Shown: positions 54,356-63,905 of the stretch, in pieces
Position numbering within the stretch: the first letter of the stretch is position 1
How the letters are laid out: the number at the start of each line of letters is the position of its first letter
NCBI RefSeq assembly: GCF_012927745.1
Contig: NZ_JABBKX010000009.1
Span: forward strand, 143,943-207,942
Origin: Neoroseomonas marina
GTDB lineage: Bacteria > Pseudomonadota > Alphaproteobacteria > Acetobacterales > Acetobacteraceae
Direction of reading: 5' to 3'
Length of the DNA stretch: 64,000 nucleotides
Translations under genes and position numbers: made by a program
The notes under the pieces: generated by a model
What the model was told of the DNA's origin: nothing
Seen by the model: only the letters and a program-made list of their open reading frames with translations
Database searches by the model: none

Positions 54356-54376
54356 GACGACCGGAGCCGACCCCCC

Positions 54377-55558
54377 ATGCCCGTGCACAACCGCATCGCC
54401 GATTTCCATGCCGAGATGACCGCCTGGCGGCGGGACTTCCACGAGCATCCGGAACTCGCCTTCGAGGAGGTCCGCACCTCCCGCGTCGTCGCCGAGAAGC
54501 TGCGCGAATTCGGCTGCGACGAGGTCGTCACCGGCATCGCGAAGACCGGCGTGGTCGGCGTGATCCGCGGCAACAACGCTGCCTCGGGCCGTGCCATCGG
54601 CCTGCGGGCCGACATGGACGCGCTGCCGATCCTCGAGGAAACCGGCGCTCCCTATGCGTCCAAGACGCCGGGCAAGATGCACGCCTGCGGCCACGACGGG
54701 CACACCACCATGCTGCTGGGGGCCGCGAAATACCTCGCGGAAACACGCAACTTCGACGGCACCGTCTACGTCATCTTCCAGCCCGCCGAGGAGAATTTCG
54801 GCGGTGGCGAGGTGATGGTGAAGGAAGGCCTGTTCGAGCGCTTCCCGATGGAGCGCGTCTTCGGCCTGCACAACTGGCCTTCCATCCCCGCCGGCACCTT
54901 CGTCTGGCGCGAAGGGCCGGTCATGGCCGCGGTCGCGAACCTCGAGGTGAAGATCACCGGCAAGGGCGCGCATGGCGCGATGCCGCACAACGGCAACGAC
55001 CCGATCGTGATCGCCGCCGCCATGGTGCAGGCGTTGCAGTCCATCGTCGCGCGCAACGTCGAACCGGTGGACGCCGGCGTCATCACCATCGCCCACATCA
55101 ATGGCGGCCACACCTACAACGTCATCCCCGAAACGGTGACGATGCTCGGCACCGCGCGCTGGTTCGGCCCCGAGATCGGCGACCTGCTGGAGAAGCGCTT
55201 CCTCGAGACCGTCGCCGGCATCGCCGCCGCCTTCGGCGCCCAGGCCGAGGCGAAGTTCATCCGCCTCTACCCCGCGACGATCAACGAGGTGGAGAGCGTC
55301 CACATCGCCGCCGACGCCGCCCGCGCCGTGCAGGGGGAGGCGCGCGTCCTGCCCATGCCGAAGCCGACTATGGGCGGGGAGGACTTCTCCTTCATGCTCA
55401 ACGCCAAGGACGGCGCCTACCTGATGCTGGGCGGCGGGCGCGGCGAGCAGGATGCGAGCCTCCATCACCCGAAATACGACTTCAACGACGAGATCCTGCC
55501 GGTCGGCGCCTCCTGGTGGGCCTCGCTCGCGGAGCGGCTGCTGCCCCGCAAGGGCTGA
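54377..55558 (+). CDS. M20 family amidohydrolase (hippurate hydrolase-like)
   Basis: The 393-residue product has the M20D motifs: RRDFHEHPELAFEE, GLRADMDALPILEETG, HACGHDGHTTMLLGAA near residue 103 (metal Cys/His pair), FQPAEENFGGGEVM near 135 (catalytic Glu) and a C-terminal HHPKYDFNDEILPVG. It probably releases an amino acid or its analogue from an N-acyl or amide bond. It is 21 bases after the SDR-like gene, at the end of the same apparent operon. Confidence 0.9.
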   Translation: MPVHNRIADFHAEMTAWRRDFHEHPELAFEEVRTSRVVAEKLREFGCDEVVTGIAKTGVVGVIRGNNAASGRAIGLRADMDALPILEETGAPYASKTPGKMHACGHDGHTTMLLGAAKYLAETRNFDGTVYVIFQPAEENFGGGEVMVKEGLFERFPMERVFGLHNWPSIPAGTFVWREGPVMAAVANLEVKITGKGAHGAMPHNGNDPIVIAAAMVQALQSIVARNVEPVDAGVITIAHINGGHTYNVIPETVTMLGTARWFGPEIGDLLEKRFLETVAGIAAAFGAQAEAKFIRLYPATINEVESVHIAADAARAVQGEARVLPMPKPTMGGEDFSFMLNAKDGAYLMLGGGRGEQDASLHHPKYDFNDEILPVGASWWASLAERLLPRKG

Positions 55559-55705
55559 CGGACGCCCGGGAATGCGCCGGTCAGCGCATTCCCGCCCGGC
55601 CCCGTCGATCGCCACCGGATGTACTCCGCAGGTGCGTTAGCCAGTTGGAAATGGCGTGGGCGGAATATGGAGAGGTCCTGACGATCTCTCCCCGGAGGCC
55701 CCGAC

Positions 55706-56191
55706 ATGGCCCAACAGCGACCGCGGATCGACACCTGGCCGCTCCTCCCGCGGCGCCTGCCTGACGGCGCAACGCGCGCACCGGATGAACCTGCGCGGGC
55801 GGCGGTGACAGCCGCCGTCGCCATCGCCGCCGTGCTGCTGCTGCTGCGCACCCTGCCCGACCCCGCCCTGGCGCGCGAATTCGCGGTCCTCGTCGCCAAT
55901 GTCGGATTCAAGGGCAGCTTCGCGATCACGGTCGCCCTGATGGTCATGCTGTTCAGCGGCGCGCTGGTCAGCCCGATGCCCCTGCATCCCGTGTTGCGCC
56001 GCACGGCCCTCGCCGCCTTTGACCATGGCGTCCATCTCGGCCTGGTGCTGACCGTCGCCGGACTGCTCGCCGTCATCGTGCTGCATGGCGGCGTCAGCCG
56101 CCTGGCGGTGGGCTTCACCTGTCAGGCCCTGATGCTGATGGGCTGCTATCGCGCACGCGGATGGTTTGCCCGCCGGACCGAGACCCAGTGA
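55706..56191 (+). CDS. Small multi-pass membrane protein of unknown function
   Basis: The 161-residue product has an N-terminal cytoplasmic tail and three to four hydrophobic segments: AAVAIAAVLLLLRTLP near residue 38, FAITVALMVMLFSGALV near 72, LGLVLTVAGLLAVIVLHGG near 112 and LAVGFTCQALMLMG near 135. No family is recognised. ATG 55706 has GGAGG nine bases upstream. It stands between the amidohydrolase and cupin genes with gaps of about 150 bases on each side, so it may be its own unit. Confidence 0.65.
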   Translation: MAQQRPRIDTWPLLPRRLPDGATRAPDEPARAAVTAAVAIAAVLLLLRTLPDPALAREFAVLVANVGFKGSFAITVALMVMLFSGALVSPMPLHPVLRRTALAAFDHGVHLGLVLTVAGLLAVIVLHGGVSRLAVGFTCQALMLMGCYRARGWFARRTETQ

Positions 56192-56347
56192 CAGGGGAAC
56201 CCCTTCCCCCATAGGCCCGCCTGGGAAGGATCGGCTGCTCCGCAATCCCAACGTCGGAGCAGCCGTTTGCTATTTCTTTCAACCACTTGCGCGGCGGCGG
56301 CGAAGCGCCTCTCTCCAGGGTCCGACGACACCGAAGGACCCTGCGCC

Positions 56348-56848
56348 ATGCCCCATGACGGTCACGACCATCCCTCCATCCCCGCGGATGGCTGGAAGAC
56401 CACCGGCGTCCGCGTCATCCCGGGCAACAGCCTCGACGCCAACACCGCCCAGACCCCCGGCATGAACCGCGCCGCCGCGATCAATGCGGCCCGCGTCGGC
56501 GCGCAGAAGATCTGGGCCGGCACCGTCCACATCCACCCCGACGCCAAGACCGGCGCCCATCACCATGGCCACCTGGAAAGCGTGATCTACGTGGTGAAAG
56601 GCAAGGCGCGGATGCGCTGGGGCGAGAAGCTCGAATTCACCGCCGAGGCCGGGCCGGGCGACTTCATCTACGTCCCGCCCTACGTGCCGCACCAGGAAAT
56701 CAACGCCTCGCCCGACGAGACGCTGGAATGCGTCCTCGTGCGCTCCGACAACGAGGCGGTCGCGATCAACATCGACATCGAGCCGGTGGAGAAGCCGGAG
56801 ACGGTGCTCTGGGTGGATCCGATCCACCGGGCGCCCGAAGGGCATTGA
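56348..56848 (+). CDS. Cupin-domain protein
   Basis: The 166-residue product is a single cupin: GTVHIHPDAKTGAHHHGHLESVIYVVKG (motif 1, with His/Glu metal ligands) and GPGDFIYVPPYVPHQEINASPDETL (motif 2, His ligand). It starts with a His-rich MPHDGHDH. Cupins of this shape include small-molecule dioxygenases and sugar isomerases; no specific reaction is evident. A strong hairpin follows the stop. Confidence 0.85.
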   Translation: MPHDGHDHPSIPADGWKTTGVRVIPGNSLDANTAQTPGMNRAAAINAARVGAQKIWAGTVHIHPDAKTGAHHHGHLESVIYVVKGKARMRWGEKLEFTAEAGPGDFIYVPPYVPHQEINASPDETLECVLVRSDNEAVAINIDIEPVEKPETVLWVDPIHRAPEGH

Positions 56849-56853
56849 AGGCC

Positions 56854-56873
56854 GGGGGAGGAGAACCTCCCCC
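56854..56873 (+). terminator. Hairpin after cupin gene
   Basis: An 8-bp perfect stem (GGGGGAGG / CCTCCCCC) with loop AGAA lies six bases after the cupin stop, followed by a C/T-rich run. It is a likely transcription terminator, separating the cupin from the binding-protein gene that begins about 100 bases later. Confidence 0.6.
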
Positions 56874-56971
56874 AGACCCCCTCCCTTCCTTGCCCACTGG
56901 CGGGGCGCATTGCGCGGCGATGGTCCCGGGGGAAGACTGGCGGCCGGAAACGACATCCGGGAACCCGCATC

Positions 56972-58474
56972 ATGCGTCGCCTCGCCGCCCTGCTGATGAT
57001 GTCCTGTCTCGCGCTGCCCGCCGCCGCACAGAATCTGCGCATCGGCTTGAGTTCCGACCCCGATGTCCTGGACCCCACCCTCTCGCGCACCGTCACCGGC
57101 CGGCAGGTCTTCGCCGCCATGTGCGACAAGCTGGTGGATATCAACGAACGGCTCGAGATTGTCCCGCAGCTCGCCACCGCCTGGCGCTGGGCGGATGACG
57201 GCAAGGCGTTGGTCTTCACCCTGCGCGAGGGGGTCCGCTTCCACGACGGCGAGCCCCTGACCGGCGAGGCCGCCGCCACCGGCCTGCGCCGCCACATCGA
57301 GACCCCCGGCTCCACCCGCAAGGCCGAGATGGGCCCGGTCACCGAGGTCGTCGCGACCGGCCCGCTCGAGGTCACGCTGCGCCTGTCCGAACCCTTCGCG
57401 CCGCTGCTGGCCGCGCTGGCCGACCGCGCGGGCATGCTGGTCTCGCCCCGGCAGGCGCGCGTCACCGGCGCGGACTTCCAGCGCGAGCCCGCCTGCGCCG
57501 GCCCCTTCCGCCTGACCCGCCGCGTCGCCCAGGACCGCATCGAGCTCGAGCGCTTCGACGGATATTGGGACCGCGCCAACGTCCATGCGGAACGCATCAC
57601 CTACCGCCCGATCCCGGATTCCACGGTACGGCTGGCGAATCTCCGCGCCGGCGCGCTCGACGTGATCGAGCGCATCAGCCCATCCGACGTCGGCGACGTC
57701 CGCCGCGACCAGCGCGTGCGACTGGTGCAGGGCCCCTCGCTCGCGACCTTCTACATCGCGATCAACGTCGCGAACGGGGCGCGGGCGCAGACGCCGCTGG
57801 GCCAGGATCCGCGCGTGCGGGAGGCGCTGGAACGCGCGATCGACCGCCAGGCGCTGGTCAACGTGGCCTTCGAGGGCCTCTGGGTTCCCGCCAACCAGGC
57901 GGTCGCACCGGACCATCCCTTCTACGCCCGTTCGGTCCCGCTGCCGCAACGCGACCTCGCGCGGGCCCGCGCGCTGCTGCGCGAAGCCGGGCACCAGCGC
58001 GTGCGGATCAAGCTCTCGGTGCCGAACACCACCGACTACCTGCAGGCCTCCGAGGTGATCCAGGCCATGGCCGCCGAGGCCGGCATCGACATCGAGATCC
58101 AGGTCATCGAGACCGCGACCCTGCTCAACCAATGGACCGCCGGCGATTTCGAGGCGCTGATGATCCAGTGGTCCGGGCGCGTGGACCTCGACGGCAACCT
58201 CTATGCCTTCTACGCCTGCGGCGTGCCGCTGAACGGCGGTCGCTACTGCAACCGGGACGTCGATGCCGCGCTGACCGAGGCGCGGCGCAGCGTCGACCCC
58301 GCGATACGAGCAGCCGCCTATGACCGGGCGGCGCGCATCTACCTGGCCGATCGGCCCTACATCAATCTGTGGCAGCCCCTGACGCTGCATGGCGCCGGGG
58401 CCTCGATCCAGGGCTTGCGCGCGGTGCCGGACGGTATCATCCGTGTGCAGGGCCTCAGCGGCGCCAGGGGATGA
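56972..58474 (+). CDS. Peptide-type ABC transporter substrate-binding protein
   Basis: The 500-residue product has a signal peptide (MRRLAALLMMSCLALPAAAQ). It shows the family 5 pattern: LRIGLSSDPDVLDPTLSRTVTG, VFTLREGVRFHDGEPLTGEAAA, LERFDGYWDRANVHAERITYRPIPD and VREALERAIDRQALVNVAFEG. It binds a peptide or similar ligand in the periplasm. No permease or ATPase genes follow; the next genes are a quinone oxidoreductase and an N-acyl-D-amino-acid deacylase, so the ligand may be an acylated amino acid or peptide (inference). It would need membrane subunits encoded elsewhere. Confidence 0.9.
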   Translation: MRRLAALLMMSCLALPAAAQNLRIGLSSDPDVLDPTLSRTVTGRQVFAAMCDKLVDINERLEIVPQLATAWRWADDGKALVFTLREGVRFHDGEPLTGEAAATGLRRHIETPGSTRKAEMGPVTEVVATGPLEVTLRLSEPFAPLLAALADRAGMLVSPRQARVTGADFQREPACAGPFRLTRRVAQDRIELERFDGYWDRANVHAERITYRPIPDSTVRLANLRAGALDVIERISPSDVGDVRRDQRVRLVQGPSLATFYIAINVANGARAQTPLGQDPRVREALERAIDRQALVNVAFEGLWVPANQAVAPDHPFYARSVPLPQRDLARARALLREAGHQRVRIKLSVPNTTDYLQASEVIQAMAAEAGIDIEIQVIETATLLNQWTAGDFEALMIQWSGRVDLDGNLYAFYACGVPLNGGRYCNRDVDAALTEARRSVDPAIRAAAYDRAARIYLADRPYINLWQPLTLHGAGASIQGLRAVPDGIIRVQGLSGARG

Positions 58475-58481
58475 AGCGGAT

Positions 58482-59465
58482 ATGACGGAAACGATGCGTG
58501 CGGTTGTCGTCACGGCGGAAGGCGTTCGGGTGCAGGAGATGCCCCGCCCGAGCCCCGGGCCGGAAGACGTGCTGGTCCGCGTCCGCGCCGCCACGCTGAA
58601 CCGCGCGGACCTCGGCGTCGCCGCGGGCGGCGCGCATGGCGCGATGGGCGGGCCGGGGACGATCCTTGGCCTCGACTTCGCGGGCGAGGTCGCTGCCATC
58701 GGCAGCGCGGTGACGGGCGTGAAGGTCGGGGACCGCGTCACCGCGTCGGGGTCGGGCGGTTATGCCGAATACGCCGTCGCCGACATCGGCCGCGTCCAGA
58801 AGGTGCCGGACCGCAACCTGTCATGGGAAGAAGCGGCGACGCTGCCGGTCGCGCTCGCGACCATGCACGACGCGATCGTGATGAACGGCCGCCTCGCCAA
58901 GGGGGAGAGCGTGATGATCCTCGGCGCCTCCTCCGGCGTCGGCATCATGGGGATGCAGATCGCGAAATTCATGGGCGCCTCGCTGGTGGTCGGCACATCG
59001 ACCGACCATGACCGGCGCGCGCGTCTGAAGGAGTTCGGCGCCGACGTCGCGGTGAACACCCGCGATGCCGACTGGGCGGACCAGGTGCTGGCCGCGACCG
59101 GCGGCAAGGGCGTGAACCTGGTGATCGACCAGATCAGCGCCGCGACCATCAATGCGGCGATGCGCTGCACGGCGATCCTCGGGCGCATCGTCAATGTCGG
59201 GCGGCTCGGCGGCATGAAGGGCGAATTCGACTTCGACACCCATGCGACGCGCCGCATCTCCTACATCGGCGTCACCCACCGCACGCGCTCGCGCGACGAG
59301 ATCCGCGCCGAGTATGCCGCGATGCGCCGCGACCTGTGGAAGGCGGTCGAGGACGGCCGCTTCACCATCCCGATCGACCGTGTCTTCCCGCTGGACCAGA
59401 CGGTCGAGGCGCTGGCGCACATGAAGGCCAACAAGCACTTCGGCAAGATCGTCCTGTCGGTCTGA
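58482..59465 (+). CDS. Zinc-type alcohol dehydrogenase/quinone oxidoreductase family protein
   Basis: The 327-residue product is an MDR-family oxidoreductase. It has a GroES-like start (MRAVVVTAEGVRVQEMPRPSPGPEDVLVRVRAATLNRADLG-type), GLDFAGEVAAIG and GDRVTASGSGGYAEYA. The NADPH fold is AKGESVMILGASSGVGIMGMQIAKFMGA near residue 150. Zinc ligands are absent, so it is of the quinone oxidoreductase type. It follows the binding-protein gene by seven bases and precedes the deacylase by 12, so it is in that operon. Its substrate is unknown. Confidence 0.87.
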   Translation: MTETMRAVVVTAEGVRVQEMPRPSPGPEDVLVRVRAATLNRADLGVAAGGAHGAMGGPGTILGLDFAGEVAAIGSAVTGVKVGDRVTASGSGGYAEYAVADIGRVQKVPDRNLSWEEAATLPVALATMHDAIVMNGRLAKGESVMILGASSGVGIMGMQIAKFMGASLVVGTSTDHDRRARLKEFGADVAVNTRDADWADQVLAATGGKGVNLVIDQISAATINAAMRCTAILGRIVNVGRLGGMKGEFDFDTHATRRISYIGVTHRTRSRDEIRAEYAAMRRDLWKAVEDGRFTIPIDRVFPLDQTVEALAHMKANKHFGKIVLSV

Positions 59466-59477
59466 GGGAGGCGCCCC

Positions 59478-61184
59478 ATGCATGACCTCGTCATCCGCGG
59501 AGGCACCGTCGTCGACGGCACCGGCGCCCCGTCCTTCGAGGCCGACGTCGCCATCGACGGCGCGCGCATCGCCGCGGTCGGCAAGGTGAGTGCACGCGGC
59601 AAGGAGGAGATCGACGCCAAGGGCCTGCTCGTCACGCCCGGCTTCGTCGATATCCACACGCATTACGACGCGCAGGCCTCGTGGTCGGAGCGGCTGATCT
59701 CATCCTCCATCAACGGCGTCACCACCGCGCTGATCGGCAATTGCGGCGTCGGCTTCGCGCCCTGCCGGCCCGAGCGGCGCGACATGCTGGTGAAGCTGAT
59801 GGAGGGCGTGGAGGACCTGCCCGAGGTCGTCCTCACCGAGGGCCTGTCCTGGAGCTGGGAATCCTTCCCCGACTACCTGAACTTCCTCGGCGGGCGGCGC
59901 TACGACACCGACATCGCGGCGATGGTCACCCACGCCCCGCTGCGCGTGCATGTCATGGGCGAGCGCGCCGAGGCCCATGCCGAGGCGACGGAAGCCGAAA
60001 TCGCCGAGATGGCGCGCCTTGCCGCCGAGGGCCTGGCCGCGGGCGCGGTCGGCATCTCGACCTCCCGCGCGCTCGCGCACCGCACGCTGGACGGGCGGCA
60101 CATCCCGACGCTCGGCGCGCCGGAGCCCGAACTGGAAGCGCTTGCCCGCGCCCTGCGTGACCACGGCCATGGCTGGCTCCAGGTGATCTCAGACTTCGAC
60201 GACCCGGCCGAGGAGGAATTCGCCCGCCTGCGCCGCGTCGCCGCGGTGGCGGGGCGTCCCCTCACCTTCTCCCTGCTGCAGCGCGAATCCAAACCGACCT
60301 TCTGGCGCTGGCTGCTCGACCGCGTCGAGGAAGCCAACGCCGCCGGCGTGCAGATGTTCGGCCAGGTGATGGGCCGCCCCGTCGGGCTGATGTTCGGCTT
60401 CGAGCTCTCGCAGCATCCCTTCCTGACGCGTCCGTCCTACCGCGAGGTCGCGCAGCTTCCGCTGCCGGATCGCGTCGCCGCCCTGCGCGACCCCGCCCGC
60501 CGGGCTCGCATACTTGCCGAGCCCACCGACGATGCCGGGCTCAAGGTGCGGCTGAACAACTGGGACAAGATCTTCCCGCTCGGCGACCCGCCCGACTACG
60601 AGCCGCCGCCCGAACGCTCCGTCGCCGCCATGGCCACCGTGCGCGGCATGACGCCCGAGGCGCTCTGCTACGACCTGATGCTGGAACGCGACGGCCGCGC
60701 CATCCTCAACCGCCCGCTGCTGAACTACGCGGATGGCGACCTCGAGGCGATCCGCCAGATGATGACCCACCCGCATACGCTGATGGGCCTCGGCGACGGC
60801 GGCGCGCATGTCGGCTACATCTGCGACGCGTCCTGCATGACGCACATGCTGGTCCACTGGGCGCGCGACCGGAAGCGCGGCGCGCGCCTGCCGGTCGAGC
60901 AGGCGGTCAAGCGCATCAGCCACGACAACGCGGCGGCGATGGGCCTCACGGATCGCGGCGTTATCGCGGCGGGGCGCAAGGCCGACATCAACGTCATCGA
61001 CTTCGCGCGCCTGCAGCTGCGCGCGCCGCGGATGCATTACGACCTGCCCGCCGGCGGCAAGCGCCTGGTGCAGACGGCCGATGGCTATGTCGCGACGGTG
61101 CTGTCGGGTGCCATCACCTATCGCGAGGGCGAGGCGACCGGGGCGCTGCCCGGGCGCCTCGTGCGCGGGGGCCGGGCCGCCTAA
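59478..61184 (+). CDS. N-acyl-D-amino-acid deacylase family amidohydrolase
   Basis: The 568-residue product belongs to the D-aminoacylase branch of the amidohydrolase superfamily. [18 protein letters not shown] opens it; [16 protein letters not shown] near residue 55 provides the HxH metal ligands. [12 protein letters not shown] near 86 contains a cysteine that may be a metal ligand in this family, and [16 protein letters not shown] near 440 carries the catalytic Asp. It should cleave N-acyl-D-amino acids or similar amides. GGGAGG precedes the ATG. Context with a peptide-type binding protein supports scavenging of acylated amino acids. Confidence 0.88.
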   Translation: MHDLVIRGGTVVDGTGAPSFEADVAIDGARIAAVGKVSARGKEEIDAKGLLVTPGFVDIHTHYDAQASWSERLISSSINGVTTALIGNCGVGFAPCRPERRDMLVKLMEGVEDLPEVVLTEGLSWSWESFPDYLNFLGGRRYDTDIAAMVTHAPLRVHVMGERAEAHAEATEAEIAEMARLAAEGLAAGAVGISTSRALAHRTLDGRHIPTLGAPEPELEALARALRDHGHGWLQVISDFDDPAEEEFARLRRVAAVAGRPLTFSLLQRESKPTFWRWLLDRVEEANAAGVQMFGQVMGRPVGLMFGFELSQHPFLTRPSYREVAQLPLPDRVAALRDPARRARILAEPTDDAGLKVRLNNWDKIFPLGDPPDYEPPPERSVAAMATVRGMTPEALCYDLMLERDGRAILNRPLLNYADGDLEAIRQMMTHPHTLMGLGDGGAHVGYICDASCMTHMLVHWARDRKRGARLPVEQAVKRISHDNAAAMGLTDRGVIAAGRKADINVIDFARLQLRAPRMHYDLPAGGKRLVQTADGYVATVLSGAITYREGEATGALPGRLVRGGRAA

Positions 61185-61191
61185 AGCAGAT

Positions 61192-61219
61192 CCCGATCCG
61201 GTGGAATCACCTGATCGGG
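61192..61219. terminator. 12-bp hairpin between convergent genes
   Basis: Arms CCCGATCCGGTG and CACCTGATCGGG pair with one mismatch around the loop GAAT. It lies eight bases after the deacylase stop and 66 bases before the end of the convergent hydrolase gene. No T-run follows, so a two-way terminator or a dispersed intergenic palindrome are both possible. Confidence 0.5.
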
Positions 61220-61284
61220 TAAACATGCTCGCAAAACCAAAAGCCTGGAGACGTTGCCGTGAGCCATGGCGAAAGGAAACGGCT

Positions 61285-62121
61285 CTAGGCGCCGACCTCC
61301 GCGAAGAATGCGTCGACGATCGCGTTGAATTCCGCCGCGCGCTCGAAATGGCCGGAATGACCGGCGCGCGGCAGCGGGACGACCTTCGCGCCAGGGATCA
61401 CCGAGGCCATCGCCGCGCCGGCGAAGGGCGGCAGTACGATGTCCTCCTCGCTCGGCACGAAGAGCACGGAACATTGCGCGGCGGCGAAGCCCTCCGGCGC
61501 CCGGCGGCGCTGGGCGTCGAGGCGGCCGCGGACGGCCTCCCGGTCGAAGCCCTGGGTCAGGCCGTAGATGTGGTTGTAGAGGTGGTGCAGCGCGGGCTGC
61601 TCCTCGGCCATGCGCGCGCCCGCCGCGGGGTTGATGTTGCGCGCCAGCAGGCCGGCCCGCGCCGCGGCGCTCTCCTGTTTCCAGGGTTCGAGCCGCGAGC
61701 GTTCCGGCTCGCGCATCTGCCGCGGGTCGAGCGAGCCTGTCGTCGCCCCCAGCACGAGTGCCTTCACCCGCCCGGGGCGCAGCAGCGCGTATTCCACCCC
61801 GGTCCAGCCGCCCATGGACTGGCAGACGATGCGGATGTCGCCGAGGCCCAGTTCATCCACCAGCGCCGCCAGGTCGGCGGCATAGGCCGCCGGATCCGGC
61901 CCGGCCTCCGGCGCCGTCGAGGGGAAGAAGCCGCGATGGGAGAAGGCGACGCAGGTGTAGCGGGTCGCGAAATGCGCCACCTGCTGCCACCAGGACATCA
62001 GGTTCCCACCGAGGCCGTGGGCGAAGACGATGGCAGGCCCCTCGCCCGTCATCTCGTAGCGGATGCGGGCATCGGGGCGCTCGATCCAGCCGGCACGGCG
62101 GGGCGGGGCGGTGAAGGTCAT
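61285..62121 (-). CDS. Alpha/beta-hydrolase
   Basis: The 278-residue product is a typical alpha/beta-hydrolase: oxyanion region IVFAHGLGGNLMSWWQQ, nucleophile elbow RIVCQSMGGWTG (Ser near residue 103), an acidic residue in VPSEEDIVLPP and the His in LPRAGHSGHFERAAEF. The lid region carries RSRLEPWKQESAAAR. Substrates in this group range from esters to C-C ring-cleavage products and cannot be named. It is convergent with the deacylase and divergent from the GMC oxidoreductase across 143 bases. Confidence 0.85.
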   Translation of the reverse strand: MTFTAPPRRAGWIERPDARIRYEMTGEGPAIVFAHGLGGNLMSWWQQVAHFATRYTCVAFSHRGFFPSTAPEAGPDPAAYAADLAALVDELGLGDIRIVCQSMGGWTGVEYALLRPGRVKALVLGATTGSLDPRQMREPERSRLEPWKQESAAARAGLLARNINPAAGARMAEEQPALHHLYNHIYGLTQGFDREAVRGRLDAQRRRAPEGFAAAQCSVLFVPSEEDIVLPPFAGAAMASVIPGAKVVPLPRAGHSGHFERAAEFNAIVDAFFAEVGA

Positions 62122-62264
62122 CGGGGCTTCTCCAAGGGGCGCCCATCCTGCCGCAGGGACCGCGCGGCCGACAGAGGCCGGACGCGGCGGTTCCGGTCTG
62201 GCGGGCGGGTGCCGGCCCGCCTAACTTGCGACGCCGTTTCATCTCCAGGAGCCGCCGCACCGCC

Positions 62265-63902
62265 ATGGCCCCCACGCCCGACACCTTCGACTACGTCATC
62301 GTCGGCGCCGGCGCCGCCGGATCGATCCTCGCCGCGCGGCTGACCGAGGATCCGGGCGTCACGGTCTGCGTGCTGGAAGCCGGTCCGCCGGATCGCAATC
62401 CCTGGATCCATATCCCCGCGGGCTTCATCAAGACGCTGGTCGATCCATCGGTCACCTGGCAGTTCAAGACAGCACCGACCGAACGCACCGGCGGCCGCGC
62501 CATCTCGACCACGCAGGGGCGGACGCTCGGCGGCTCCTCCTCGGTCAACGGTATGATCTACAACCGCGGCCAGCCGGGGGACCTGAATTCCTGGGCGCAG
62601 CGCGGCAACCGCGGCTGGGGCTACGAGGACTGCCTGCCCTACTACATGCGTACCGAGAAGCGCATCGGCTTCGGGCGCGACGACCGGCGCGGCAAGGAAG
62701 GCTCCCTGCCCGTCACCGACATGGACTGGATCCATCCGCTGTCCGAGGCCTTCATCGAGGGCTGCGTCGAGGCCGGCCTGCCCCGCAACCCGGACTACAA
62801 TTCGGGCGACCAGGCGGGCGTCGGCTACTTCCAGCGCGGCATCCAGAAGGGCTGGCGCGTCTCCGCCGCGCGCGCCTTCCTCAAGCCTGCCATGGCACGC
62901 AAGGAACTCGAGGTCCGGACCAATGCGCGCGCCTGCGGCATCGTCTTCGAAGGCAGGCGCGCCGTCGGCATCCGTTACCAGACCGCGCGCGGTGCCACGC
63001 CGATCGAGGTGCGCGCGCGGCGCGAGGTCATCATCTCCGCTGGCACGGCGAACACGGCGCGGCTGCTGCAGGTCTCAGGCATCGGGCCGGCCTCGACGCT
63101 CGCGCGCATCGGCGTGCCGGTGTTCCACGAGTTGCCGGTGGGCGAGAATTTCCGCGACCACTACGCCTCGCGCATCGTCATGCGCGCCAAGCCGGGCGTC
63201 GAGACGCTCAACCAGCTCGCCAAGGGCTTCAAGCTGGCGCAGCAGGTGGCGCGCTGGGCGGCGGGCAAGCCCTCCATCCTCGCGACCGCGCCGTCGCATG
63301 TGCACATCTTCTGGAAGTCCTTCGAAGGCCTGGACGAGCCCGACCTGCAAGGCGTCTTCACCCCCGGCTCCTACGCCGAGGGCAAGGTCTACGTGCTCGA
63401 CGACTATCCCGGCTGCACGGCCGGCGCCTGGCAGCACCGCCCCGAGAGCACCGGCTGGGTGCGAGCGAAGAGCGCCGATGTCTTCGAGGACCCCGAGATC
63501 CAGCCGAACTACCTGAGCCACGAGATGGACCGCCGGGTGCACCTCGGCGGCATACGGCTCATCCGGCGCCTCTTCGCCACCTCCCCGATGCAGCGTCTGC
63601 TCGAGGCCGAGGTCCTGCCCGGCGTCAACACGCAGAGCGACGACGAGCTCCTCGACTTCGCCTATCGCAACGGCAGCACGACCTATCACCTGATCGGCAC
63701 CTGCCGCATGGGCCCGGAGACGGACGTCACCTCGGTGGTGAACGACCGCCTGCAGGTCCATGGGCTCGAGGCGCTGCGGGTGATCGACGCCTCGGTCATG
63801 CCGAGCATGACCTCGTCGAACACCTACGCGACGACGATGATGATCGCCGAGAAGGGTGCCGACTTCATCCGCAACCGGCCGCCGCTGTCCGCGGCGGCGT
63901 GA
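62265..63902 (+). CDS. GMC family FAD-dependent oxidoreductase (choline dehydrogenase-like)
   Basis: The 545-residue product has the FAD loop DYVIVGAGAAGSILAARL at residue 8, GMC signature 1 (TLGGSSSVNGMIYNRGQPGD near 85), signature 2 (SAGTANTARLLQVSGIGP near 257) and the C-terminal active site (YHLIGTCRMGPETD with its His, then VIDASVMPSMTSSNTYATTMM). It oxidises an alcohol, with choline, sugar alcohol and long-chain alcohol among family substrates. ATG 62265 is preferred over a TTG at 62226, since it begins just before the FAD fold. Confidence 0.92.
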   Translation: MAPTPDTFDYVIVGAGAAGSILAARLTEDPGVTVCVLEAGPPDRNPWIHIPAGFIKTLVDPSVTWQFKTAPTERTGGRAISTTQGRTLGGSSSVNGMIYNRGQPGDLNSWAQRGNRGWGYEDCLPYYMRTEKRIGFGRDDRRGKEGSLPVTDMDWIHPLSEAFIEGCVEAGLPRNPDYNSGDQAGVGYFQRGIQKGWRVSAARAFLKPAMARKELEVRTNARACGIVFEGRRAVGIRYQTARGATPIEVRARREVIISAGTANTARLLQVSGIGPASTLARIGVPVFHELPVGENFRDHYASRIVMRAKPGVETLNQLAKGFKLAQQVARWAAGKPSILATAPSHVHIFWKSFEGLDEPDLQGVFTPGSYAEGKVYVLDDYPGCTAGAWQHRPESTGWVRAKSADVFEDPEIQPNYLSHEMDRRVHLGGIRLIRRLFATSPMQRLLEAEVLPGVNTQSDDELLDFAYRNGSTTYHLIGTCRMGPETDVTSVVNDRLQVHGLEALRVIDASVMPSMTSSNTYATTMMIAEKGADFIRNRPPLSAAA

Positions 63903-63905
63903 GGG

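Noticed and set aside
53689..55764. 691-codon plus-strand frame across the SDR-like and M20 genes
   Set aside because: It overlaps two well-supported genes in another frame and encodes an Arg/Pro-rich sequence.
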